64,000 nt of DNA from Gemmatimonas aurantiaca T-27 (GTDB lineage Bacteria > Gemmatimonadota > Gemmatimonadetes > Gemmatimonadales > Gemmatimonadaceae): NCBI RefSeq assembly GCF_000010305.1, contig NC_012489.1, forward strand, positions 3,107,646 through 3,171,645. Direction: 5' to 3'. A model generated the notes under the pieces. It searched no databases. It saw nothing but the letters and a program-made list of their open reading frames with translations, and had not been told where the DNA came from. Positions 9,535-17,166 of the stretch are shown in pieces (position 1 is the first letter of the stretch; each line of letters starts with the position of its first letter). A program made the position numbers and the translations under genes.

Positions 9535-10374
9535 ATGCCCAGCTCCCACTACCCGGCGCGAACAGACATTCCGGGCATCGTGCAGCGAATCGCCCTGACC
9601 GGCGCGACCGCTCTCTTCGCCGTGATCTGCGCCCTGCCCGCCGCCGCACAGCCCACCGGTCCGCTCACGCGGGCCACGCCGTCCGCGGCCCAACCCGACG
9701 CCCCGTGGCCTCCGGTGGCGACGTTTTCCATCCTCGGCTACGACCCCGCCACGGGCGAGGTTGGCGGCGCGGTGCAGTCGCGTGTGTTCTCGGTAGGGAA
9801 TGGGGTGCTCTGGGCCGAGGCCGGGGTTGGCGCGGCGGCCACGCAGGCCATTGTGGACGTGAGCTATGGCCCCCAGGCCATCACACTGCTGCGTCAGGGG
9901 CTGCGTCCCACCGACATCGTGAAACAGATCTGGGAGCGCGATCCGGATCCGCGTCCCACCGACTGGACCAAGCAGGGGCGTCAGTTTGCGGTGATCGACG
10001 CACAGGGCAACGTGGCGGCCTACACCGGACCGCGTGCCTCCGAATGGGCAGGCGACAAACAGGGCAAGTTCTGCACGGCCCAGGGCAACATCCTGGCCAG
10101 CGAAGAGGTCGTGAATGCGATGGTGCGGGCGTTTGAAAACACCGATGGACACCTGTCGCTGCGATTGTTGGCCGCTCTCGAGGCAGGTCAACAGGCGGGC
10201 GGCGACAAGCGTGGCATGCAATCGGCGGCCATGCTGATCGTGAAAAAGGACGCCGGTGTGTGGCTGCACAACGACGTGGTGCTGCGCCTGCAGGTGGATG
10301 ACAATCCGGAGCCCATCCGCGAGTTGCGTCGACTCGTGGAGAAGGCCGCCACCCAGCGTCGGCCGCGTCGATGA
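9535..10374 (+). CDS. DUF1028 family protein, exported
   Basis: 279 residues from the ATG at 9535, which has AAGG about 8 nt upstream. The frame stays open far upstream, but that part is antisense to the M14 gene. Signal peptide (ALTGATALFAVICALPAAAQ) followed by a DUF1028 domain recognised from TFSILGYDPATGEVGGAVQS, GVGAAATQ and GRQFAVIDAQGNVAAYTG. DUF1028 has an Ntn-hydrolase-like fold and is linked to peptidoglycan or peptide metabolism; the reaction is not established. The stop overlaps the next start (ATGA, 10371-10374). Confidence 0.85.
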   Translation: MPSSHYPARTDIPGIVQRIALTGATALFAVICALPAAAQPTGPLTRATPSAAQPDAPWPPVATFSILGYDPATGEVGGAVQSRVFSVGNGVLWAEAGVGAAATQAIVDVSYGPQAITLLRQGLRPTDIVKQIWERDPDPRPTDWTKQGRQFAVIDAQGNVAAYTGPRASEWAGDKQGKFCTAQGNILASEEVVNAMVRAFENTDGHLSLRLLAALEAGQQAGGDKRGMQSAAMLIVKKDAGVWLHNDVVLRLQVDDNPEPIRELRRLVEKAATQRRPRR

Positions 10375-11519
10375 CCATGACCATGACCATGGCCGGGCGT
10401 CGCATGGCTTGTGGACTCGCGCTTGGTATGCTCGCGCTGTCCGGTGCTCCTCATACCGCATGGGCACAGAGCGCCGAGCAGACGCCATCGGCATCACTCA
10501 AGACCGAGTATGTGGTCCTCGTGATCACGGACGGCTTGCGTTGGCAGGAGGTGTTCCGTGGCGCGGAGCGCGCGCTGATCGGCAAGGCGGGGAACGTGGG
10601 CGATACCACGGCCATCCTGCGTGACTACTGGCGCGACACCCCGGAAGCCCGTCGTGCAGCACTGTTGCCCGTCATGTGGGGCACGATGGCCCGTGAAGGA
10701 CAGATCTTCGGTGACAGCATCGGTGGCAGCCGCGCCCGCACGCAGAACACCCTCAAGTTTTCCTATCCCGGATACAGCGAGACCTTCACGGGCCATGTGG
10801 ACCGTCGCATCGACAGCAACGGCTATCCCCCCAACCCCAACATCACGGTCTTCGAGTGGCTGAACCGGGATCCGGCATTTGCCGGCAGGGTGTCGGCCTT
10901 TGCCACCTGGAATGCCTTCCGTCGCATCATCAACGCCGAACGCAGCGGCGTCCCGGTGTACGACGGATGGGATCGCGCCGTGCCCGCCGGTAACGATGCA
11001 CGTCGCGTGCAACTGCGCGACTTGTATGCCAGCACCACGCGGCTGTGGGCCGACAACGCCGTGGACGCACTCATGCATCAGTCGATGTTGACGGCGCTCG
11101 ACGAACGCATGCCGCGTGTGTTGTTCATCGGATATGGCGAGACCGATGAATGGGCGCACGCCGGTGAATACGATCTGTACCTCCAGGCCGCCCGACAGGT
11201 CGATCGCTATCTCTCTCAACTGTGGACGCGATTCCAGTCCGATCCGCGCACGCGAGGCAAAGTCACGATGTTGGTGAGTACCGATCACGGACGTGGTGTC
11301 GGGCGCGCCTGGAGTGATCACGGGGAAGAGGTGATCGGGGCCGAATACATCTGGAGCGCGGTGATCGGGCCGGACACGCCGGCGCGGGGCGTGCGCATCG
11401 GCACCACCACCGAGCAGGCACAAATGGCCTCCACGATAGCCGCACTGCTGGGACGGAACTGGCGCGGGGCCGAACCGCGGGCCGCGATGCCACTTCCAAT
11501 TTTCGGTGTGACACGGTAA
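10371..11519 (+). CDS. Alkaline phosphatase superfamily protein, exported
   Basis: 382 residues. Signal peptide (GLALGMLALSGAPHTAWAQ), then YVVLVITDGLRWQEVF, where the Asp is the usual first metal ligand of the superfamily. A putative nucleophile region is YPGYSETFTG. Later metal ligands are in YGETDEWAHAG (Asp and His) and STDHGRGVG (Asp-His). This matches type I phosphodiesterase/sulfatase-like members rather than classic PhoA. The start is odd: (ATGACC)3 then ATG offers four in-frame ATG codons (10371, 10377, 10383, 10389), the first overlapping the DUF1028 stop. Substrate unknown. Confidence 0.8.
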   Translation: MTMTMTMAGRRMACGLALGMLALSGAPHTAWAQSAEQTPSASLKTEYVVLVITDGLRWQEVFRGAERALIGKAGNVGDTTAILRDYWRDTPEARRAALLPVMWGTMAREGQIFGDSIGGSRARTQNTLKFSYPGYSETFTGHVDRRIDSNGYPPNPNITVFEWLNRDPAFAGRVSAFATWNAFRRIINAERSGVPVYDGWDRAVPAGNDARRVQLRDLYASTTRLWADNAVDALMHQSMLTALDERMPRVLFIGYGETDEWAHAGEYDLYLQAARQVDRYLSQLWTRFQSDPRTRGKVTMLVSTDHGRGVGRAWSDHGEEVIGAEYIWSAVIGPDTPARGVRIGTTTEQAQMASTIAALLGRNWRGAEPRAAMPLPIFGVTR

Positions 11520-11595
11520 CACGGCGCGCAGTACAGCATGGCAGACCTGCGTGTGCACGCGACAGACGGCGCGGCACATCATCACCGGGAAAGCC

Positions 11596-12567
11596 ATGAC
11601 TGTGACACATAGATTTCGCGCACACCTGCTGGCGGTGGGATTCGCCGCCGCCATGCTGAATATCACCGCGTGCAACTACGACACGCCCATTGAACCATCG
11701 CCCGACGACGCGCCGGCGTGGGACCTGTTGTTCGAGTCCACACACACTCCGGCCACCGGCGGCGGTGTGCCCTCGCTTCGCCTGATGGTGTACCACACCG
11801 ACAGCGGCACCGTGGCGCCGCTGTTCGGTCGGGACATCGCGGGGGGCAGCCCGTCAGTGTCGGCCGATGGCCAGCGCGTGGTGTATGTCGGTGAGTCCAA
11901 CAGCACGGTGGACTACGACTTTCAGGATCTCTGGGTCGTGATGCGTGGCGCGGCTCCCCGTCGACTGGCCCTGTCCGATGGCTCCGAGCACGCCCCATCG
12001 ATGTCCCCCAATGGGGCGCTCATCGCCTATGCACGCCCCAACGCCATGATGCTCTCGCACATCTACGTGGCGGACATCGAGGGCAGAGCGGAATCGCCGC
12101 TGTCGCTGGCCATGGCACCGGGACTGCAGTACACCTTCGCCACGCCGGCCTGGTCACCAGATGGCACACGCCTGCTTTTTGCCGGCGGTGCGCCGGGCAT
12201 GCTGCACCTCTACACGATGCGTGTTGATGGCACACAAGTGCAGCAGATCACCAATGCGACGTACAGTGATTTTGACGGCACCTGGTCGCCCGACGGGCAG
12301 ACCATCGCGTTTGTGCGATACATCAGCCCGAACCACCAGATTCTCATGACGCGCAATCTCGTGACCGGCGCCGAACGCACATTCGAATACGCCAATCGCA
12401 GCCGTCATCCGGCCTGGTCACCGGATGGCACACGCATCGCGTTCGTGTCCAATATGAGCGACAACGCCGATCTCGAGCTCTACACCGTCAAGCCCGATGG
12501 TTCAGCGCTCACTCGCCTGACCAACGACAACCTCACCCAGCAGCATCCGAGCTGGATCAGGCGCTGA
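11596..12567 (+). CDS. TolB-like beta-propeller lipoprotein
   Basis: 323 residues from the ATG at 11596 (GGGAAA about 5 nt upstream); the upstream in-frame ATG at 11551 would precede the signal. Lipoprotein signal ends in NITAC. The rest is WD40/TolB repeats, visible as SVSADGQRVVYV, SMSPNGALIAYA, AWSPDGTRLLFAGG, TWSPDGQTIAFV and AWSPDGTRIAFVS: five to six blades. No enzymatic domain. Probably an outer-membrane- or inner-membrane-anchored binding propeller; it is last in a same-strand series with the DUF1028 and phosphatase genes (76 bp gap). Confidence 0.85.
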   Translation: MTVTHRFRAHLLAVGFAAAMLNITACNYDTPIEPSPDDAPAWDLLFESTHTPATGGGVPSLRLMVYHTDSGTVAPLFGRDIAGGSPSVSADGQRVVYVGESNSTVDYDFQDLWVVMRGAAPRRLALSDGSEHAPSMSPNGALIAYARPNAMMLSHIYVADIEGRAESPLSLAMAPGLQYTFATPAWSPDGTRLLFAGGAPGMLHLYTMRVDGTQVQQITNATYSDFDGTWSPDGQTIAFVRYISPNHQILMTRNLVTGAERTFEYANRSRHPAWSPDGTRIAFVSNMSDNADLELYTVKPDGSALTRLTNDNLTQQHPSWIRR

Positions 12568-12615
12568 GCCTGTACAGGCCAGCACGCAGGTACGGGTCCG
12601 ACGCAACGGACTCAT

Positions 12616-12656
12616 AGAGAACTTCTGCCAGAGAACTTCTGCTAAGAACTTCTGCG
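12616..12656. repeat. Three direct copies of GAACTTCTGC
   Basis: Two 14-bp units and one 13-bp unit (12616-12629, 12630-12643, 12644-12656), each containing AGAACTTCTGC. They fill the gap between two convergent genes. No hairpin is formed; a slippage product is the simplest explanation. Confidence 0.75.
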
Positions 12657-12664
12657 CGGTGCCG

Positions 12665-13252
12665 TCAGTGCCCGTGGCCGGCCATCGTGTCGCCGCGGGC
12701 CAGTGCGAGATGGTGTGCGCCGTGATGGTCGCCGCTCGTGAGAAAACCGATGAACCCCAAACCACGAATCCGAGCCACGGCGACAGCGTCGTTCACGTCG
12801 TGGGCCGTGACCACGAGGCGCACCCCGTCGACCAGCTCCGTGCGCTGTACGTTCGGGCCACCGGCTGCCGTCACCATGGTCACATGGGCACCGGTCATGC
12901 GCTTCACCGCCGCCGCCACATCACCGGTCCCGCGCACGACGAACTGGGCACCGCCCGGTACGACCGTCGAGGTCACCCGGGTACGCAGGGTGACCAGGTC
13001 CATGTCGGCCAGGTGAAGCCGCAACCGCTCGAGATTGACTTTGGTCCAATCCGTACGCGGGTCCGCTTCGAGGATCTGCACGATCTCGGCGAGCGCCGCA
13101 AAAGCGCTCTGCCCGGCCTGTGTTGGCAGAGCGGCCGCACCGGGATGCGTCATGCCTGGCGTATGGGCATGGGCCTGTGCCTCCACTTCGCGGGTCGCGA
13201 GTAGCGCCGCGATGCCCAGCACCGTGCAAGCGGTGCGTCGGATGGTGGTCAT
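12665..13252 (-). CDS. Small exported His-rich protein, function unknown
   Basis: 195 residues from the ATG at 13252, where a signal peptide begins (MTTIRRTACTVLGIAALLATREVEAQ). The mature protein starts with AHAHTPGMTHPG and ends GDHHGAHHLALARGDTMAGHGH, so both termini are histidine/methionine clusters typical of loose copper or zinc binding. The centre (TQAGQSAFAALAEIVQILEADP...DWTKVNLERLRLHLADMD) looks helical and conserved. Family not named here. A periplasmic metal-binding role is inferred from composition only. Confidence 0.7.
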   Translation of the reverse strand: MTTIRRTACTVLGIAALLATREVEAQAHAHTPGMTHPGAAALPTQAGQSAFAALAEIVQILEADPRTDWTKVNLERLRLHLADMDLVTLRTRVTSTVVPGGAQFVVRGTGDVAAAVKRMTGAHVTMVTAAGGPNVQRTELVDGVRLVVTAHDVNDAVAVARIRGLGFIGFLTSGDHHGAHHLALARGDTMAGHGH

Positions 13253-13431
13253 GACGGGAACCGGTGGTTGGGGGGACACGAGCGGTGGTGGCCACGGCCG
13301 CAGCGTCCGTGCTGGACGTGGAGTGTCAGCAAAGATAGCGTTGATGCGTTGTGTTGAGTGGTGTGATAGATCCGCCACCGGCGTCCGTCCCTTCACGGTC
13401 GCCCCGATCGTTCCCGCATCTTTCCCGTCCG

Positions 13432-14514
13432 ATGACCAAACTCCGCCCCTGGATTGCCGCCTCGCTGCTGGCAGCCGGACTCACCACGTCGCTGGATGCC
13501 CAGCAAGGTGCCCGTCCGCCCCGTCAGGTCGTCCCCGTCGATTCGGCGCGCGCCGCCCTGCTGTACGTCAGCAATCGGCACGAAGACCACCCCGTCGCCG
13601 ACTATGATCGGGCGATGAAAGAAAAGCAGGCGTTTGACAGCGCCTTCGCCGCTCGCAGCAAGGGCGTGATGAAGTACTCCAAGATCTCCTACAAGAGCTC
13701 GGCCGACGGGATGGAGATTCCCGCCTATCTGTTCGAGCCGCTCACGTCCAAGGGTGCCAAGGCGCATCCGGCGATGGTGTGGGTACACGGCGGTGTGCAC
13801 GGCAACTTCGACACCCAGTACCTGCCCTACATCATCGAAGCCACGAAAAAGGGCTACGCCATCGTGGCGCCGGAGTATCGTGGCAGCACCGGGTACGGGA
13901 AGGCCCACCACAACGCCATCGACTACGGCGGCTGGGAAGTGGACGATGTGCAGTCCGCGGCATCAGTGCTCAAGGGGTTGCCGTATGTGGATCCGGCCCG
14001 CATCGGCGTGATGGGGTGGAGCCATGGTGGGTACATCACCATGCTGCTGCTGACCCGTGAAGCGAAGGGTTCTCCGTTCAAGGCCGGCGTGGCCATGGTA
14101 CCGGTCACCAACCTGCTGTATCGCCTCGCCCACAAAGGCCCCAGCTACCAGCGTTCCTTCTCGACCCAGTCCCGCCTGAGCGGTCTGCCGTTCGAGCAGC
14201 GTGAAGAGTACATGCGCCGCTCGCCGTACTACTGGGTGGACAGCCTCAAGTATCCGGTGCTGGTGCACGTCGCCACGAACGACACCGACGTGACGTTCGA
14301 TGAAGCGCGGCCGCTCATCGACGCCCTACGTGCGCGTCAGCCGAAGCTCGCCGAGACGAAGGTGTACACAAATCCGACCCCGGGCCCGGTGAGCGTGGGA
14401 CACACGTTCAATCGTCGCACCAACCGCGAGACCCTGCTGCGCGATGATTCGCCGGAGCAGATCGATTCGTGGAACTTGACGTGGGCGTTCATCGAGAAGC
14501 ACCTCGGCAAGTAA
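13432..14514 (+). CDS. Alpha/beta hydrolase, S9 prolyl-oligopeptidase-like, exported
   Basis: 360 residues from the ATG at 13432, which begins a signal peptide (MTKLRPWIAASLLAAGLTTSLDAQQ). Unlike the other S9 proteins here it has no propeller, only a short N-terminal part and the hydrolase domain: WVHGGVHGNFD, EYRGSTGYGKAHH, nucleophile GWSHGGY, acid in ATNDTDVTF and His in VSVGHTFNRR. Triad complete. Likely a secreted peptidase or esterase. A GC-rich hairpin follows at 14571. Confidence 0.88.
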   Translation: MTKLRPWIAASLLAAGLTTSLDAQQGARPPRQVVPVDSARAALLYVSNRHEDHPVADYDRAMKEKQAFDSAFAARSKGVMKYSKISYKSSADGMEIPAYLFEPLTSKGAKAHPAMVWVHGGVHGNFDTQYLPYIIEATKKGYAIVAPEYRGSTGYGKAHHNAIDYGGWEVDDVQSAASVLKGLPYVDPARIGVMGWSHGGYITMLLLTREAKGSPFKAGVAMVPVTNLLYRLAHKGPSYQRSFSTQSRLSGLPFEQREEYMRRSPYYWVDSLKYPVLVHVATNDTDVTFDEARPLIDALRARQPKLAETKVYTNPTPGPVSVGHTFNRRTNRETLLRDDSPEQIDSWNLTWAFIEKHLGK

Positions 14515-14570
14515 GGAGCACCTGAATGGTATAGGCAGCAGGATCGCGGATACCATCCTCACGCCAAACA

Positions 14571-14598
14571 ACGGGCCCGCCCATCCGGTCGGGCCCGT
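14571..14598 (+). terminator. Hairpin terminator
   Basis: 9-bp perfect GC-rich stem (ACGGGCCCG / CGGGCCCGT) with a 10-nt loop, 57 bp after the S9-type hydrolase stop. The T-tract is poor. Confidence 0.6.
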
Positions 14599-14599
14599 C

Positions 14600-14639
14600 T
14601 TGACACTTATTATATGCACATTTAGTAATATGCTCATAT
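14600..14639 (+). promoter_or_regulatory. Promoter with ArsR-type operator palindrome over the efflux operon start
   Basis: TTGACA at 14600-14605 is a consensus -35; 17 nt later lies TAGTAA (14623-14628), a weak -10, with TAATAT overlapping it. An inverted repeat ATATGCACAT...ATGCTCATAT (14612-14621 and 14630-14639, 8 of 10 positions complementary, 8-nt spacer) overlaps the -10 and the ATG at 14638. Spacing and AT-richness fit ArsR/SmtB operators, and the operon ends beside an arsR gene. Binding is inferred. Confidence 0.5.
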
Positions 14640-16080
14640 GCGCGACTCGAGATTTCTCATGGTGATGACTGTGGCGCTGGCCCTCTCTTCAACCGACCTG
14701 ACCGCCCAACCCGCACGACCGTTCTCCTTGTCGGAGGCGCTCGCGGAAGCCGATCGCGCCGCGTTTCCCAATCGACGGGCCGTCGCCACCACAGAAGTCG
14801 AACGGTCTCGGACAGCGCCGTCGCTCAAGGGCATCCTCCCCTCCGCCCGCATCGAGGCCGGCTTCGTTCGCACCACCGACCCCATCGGGGCGTTCGGCAC
14901 CCTGCTCCGTCAACGGCGGGTCACGTCCGTCGCGTTCGACCCGACACGCCTCAACGATCCCCTGCCCGCCAACAACCTGCTGGGTGGAATCGTGCTCGAA
15001 CTGCCCGTGTTCAACGCCGACGCACTGACGGGATGGCAAGCAGCGCGAACCGCGACCCGGGCCAGCGAGGCCGCGGCAGACCGGGTCCAGCACGACGTGC
15101 GATTCTCCGTTGTCCGCGCCTACTACGGTGCGGTCCTGGCTCAGGAGAAGGTGACAGTGCTTCTCGACGCCGAGCGTGCGGCCCACAGTGCCGTTCAGCA
15201 GGTGGAGAGCATGATTCGCCAAGGCCTGGTCACCAGAGCCGACGCGCTGCAATCCCGTGTGCGCGCAGCCGACGTATCCATGCAACTCAGTATGGCGCGC
15301 CACGATGCCGTTACCGCCGCGCATCAACTGGCCTTGTTGCTCGGGCGCTCGTTCGATGCACGTCATGCGCAGGACGCACAAATCATCGTCCTGCCCCATG
15401 GCCTGCCGAGTGATTCGTCGATTCTGGCCTTGCTACCGGGTGTTGAAACACGTGCGGCCTCATCGACCACCATGCCAACAGTCAACCAACGCGACGATCT
15501 GCGGGCTGCAAAACTTGGGTTCGACGCTGCACGCCTCGATGTCCGCAGTGCCACGGCCACCTTGCTGCCCCGCGTGAACGGCTTTGCGCGCTACGACTGG
15601 CACTCGCCCACTACACTCTACGCCGGCCGCCCCAACTGGACGCTGGGCATCATGGCATCGTGGTCGGTCTTCGGTGGAGGCAATGAGTTGGTCGCTCTGG
15701 CCGGCGCCAGGGCGCGCGCGCGGCTGGCTGCGGCGGCGCATGAAGCGGCCACCGCGCAGGCGCAGCTCGAAGTCGCACAGGTGGAGCGTGGCTTGTCGGT
15801 GACACGCGAACATCTGGATCTCGCTGCGCAGGCGGCGGCACAGAGTCGTGAAGCCCTGCGACTGATAGACAAGCGCTATGCCAGTGGACTGGCAACGGTC
15901 GCGGAGTTGCTGGGTGCCGAAAACAGCGCCATGGCGGCCGCGCTGCGGCATGCCGCCGCGCGCTACGACCTCATCGTCGCCCTGGCTGCACATCGTCACG
16001 CGAACGGTGCCGATCCCGCTTCCCTTGCGCAACTCGATGCTGCGCCCATGGACACGTCTTCTACGATCGCTCGGGAGTAA
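14638..16080 (+). CDS. TolC family outer-membrane efflux protein
   Basis: 480 residues, signal peptide MRDSRFLMVMTVALALSSTDLTAQ. Contains the two similar alpha-helical-hairpin repeats of TolC proteins: FSLSEALAEADRAAFPNRRAVATTEVERSR at the start of the first and a later RDDLRAAKLGFDAARLDVRSATATLLPRVN, with long Ala/Gln/Glu-rich helices. It forms the outer-membrane channel of a tripartite pump with the next two genes. No ribosome site precedes the ATG; if the promoter at 14600 is used, the mRNA may be leaderless or nearly so. The next in-frame ATG codons are 14659 and 14665. Confidence 0.9.
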   Translation: MRDSRFLMVMTVALALSSTDLTAQPARPFSLSEALAEADRAAFPNRRAVATTEVERSRTAPSLKGILPSARIEAGFVRTTDPIGAFGTLLRQRRVTSVAFDPTRLNDPLPANNLLGGIVLELPVFNADALTGWQAARTATRASEAAADRVQHDVRFSVVRAYYGAVLAQEKVTVLLDAERAAHSAVQQVESMIRQGLVTRADALQSRVRAADVSMQLSMARHDAVTAAHQLALLLGRSFDARHAQDAQIIVLPHGLPSDSSILALLPGVETRAASSTTMPTVNQRDDLRAAKLGFDAARLDVRSATATLLPRVNGFARYDWHSPTTLYAGRPNWTLGIMASWSVFGGGNELVALAGARARARLAAAAHEAATAQAQLEVAQVERGLSVTREHLDLAAQAAAQSREALRLIDKRYASGLATVAELLGAENSAMAAALRHAAARYDLIVALAAHRHANGADPASLAQLDAAPMDTSSTIARE

Positions 16081-16084
16081 TCCG

Positions 16085-17164
16085 ATGCCTGCGCTTCACG
16101 TCTTACCGTCCATGTCGCCGCGCGTATTCACCGCCCTCGCCGCCGCCATCGTCTTCGCTACGTGCAGTCGCCATGACGCACCACACGACGCATCGGCATC
16201 CGTATCGGCGGAACCCGCGATGTCCGGAACACCCATGGTGGTGACCGATACCATCGTGACGACCACGTTCGATGCGGCCGGCGTGGCCGATCCGGTGCAA
16301 GAGGCCACGATGAGCACGAAACTCATGGGCGCGGTCACGGCCGTACATGTGACTGCAGGTCAGATGGTGAGGGTCGGCCAGCCGCTTGTCGAGATCGATG
16401 CCCGAGACCTCACGGCGAAGGCCGCGCAGGTCGCGGCCTCCGTGGCTGATGCGGAAGCCATGCAACGGGAAGCGGCCACGCAGGCGGCGCGCTTCACGGC
16501 GCTATATCAGGATTCCGCAGCCACACGTGCGCAGTACGACGCCGCCTTGACGGGCCTTGCCCGTGCGGACGCCGGTCTGCGGGCCGCGCGCGCGAGCGTG
16601 GGCGAGCTGGAGTCCGTGCGAAGCTACGCCACGGTGCGTGCGCCCTTCAGTGGCATGATCACCATGCGGACGGCCGACGTCGGCAGCTTTGCAGCCCCCG
16701 GTGCGCCACTGGTCACCATTCAGGACATCTCCTCCTTGCGGCTCAGCGCCAGCATCCCCGCCGAGGTGGCCCGCACGCTCCACCGGGGTTCCGCCCTGTT
16801 GGTACAAGTGGACGGTGACTCCGGCAGAGCCACGGTTGAAGGTGTGATGCCCACTCGCAGCGGCGGACTGTTCATCGTCAATGCGCGGCTGATCAACACA
16901 TCCAACCGCTATCGCGCCGGCAGTGTCGTCACGTTGCACGTGCCCATGGGAACGCGTGCCGCCATTGTCGTTCCTCACAACGCGCTCGTGCGCGAGGGGG
17001 ACTTGGTCGGCGTCATCGTGCGCCAGAATGGCCTCGATGCCCGTCGCTGGGTGCGAATCGGCATGCAGACCGTCACTCATGTCGAGATCGTCAGTGGCCT
17101 GCGCGTCGGCGAGACCATCGTGCGCCCCGCAGCGGCACCGAGTCCAGCACAGGGCGGGATCTGA
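16085..17164 (+). CDS. RND/HlyD-type periplasmic adaptor subunit (membrane fusion lipoprotein)
   Basis: 359 residues, starting 4 nt after the TolC stop. Lipobox VFATC near residue 20 suggests a lipid anchor (a second ATG at 16112 would also keep it). Biotinyl-lipoyl half-motifs are GAVTAVHVTAGQMVRVGQPL and SYATVRAPFSGMITMR, separated by the alpha-hairpin about residues 100-170; beta-barrel and membrane-proximal domains follow to VSGLRVGETIV. It bridges the TolC channel and the RND pump. Confidence 0.92.
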   Translation: MPALHVLPSMSPRVFTALAAAIVFATCSRHDAPHDASASVSAEPAMSGTPMVVTDTIVTTTFDAAGVADPVQEATMSTKLMGAVTAVHVTAGQMVRVGQPLVEIDARDLTAKAAQVAASVADAEAMQREAATQAARFTALYQDSAATRAQYDAALTGLARADAGLRAARASVGELESVRSYATVRAPFSGMITMRTADVGSFAAPGAPLVTIQDISSLRLSASIPAEVARTLHRGSALLVQVDGDSGRATVEGVMPTRSGGLFIVNARLINTSNRYRAGSVVTLHVPMGTRAAIVVPHNALVREGDLVGVIVRQNGLDARRWVRIGMQTVTHVEIVSGLRVGETIVRPAAAPSPAQGGI

Positions 17165-17166
17165 CG

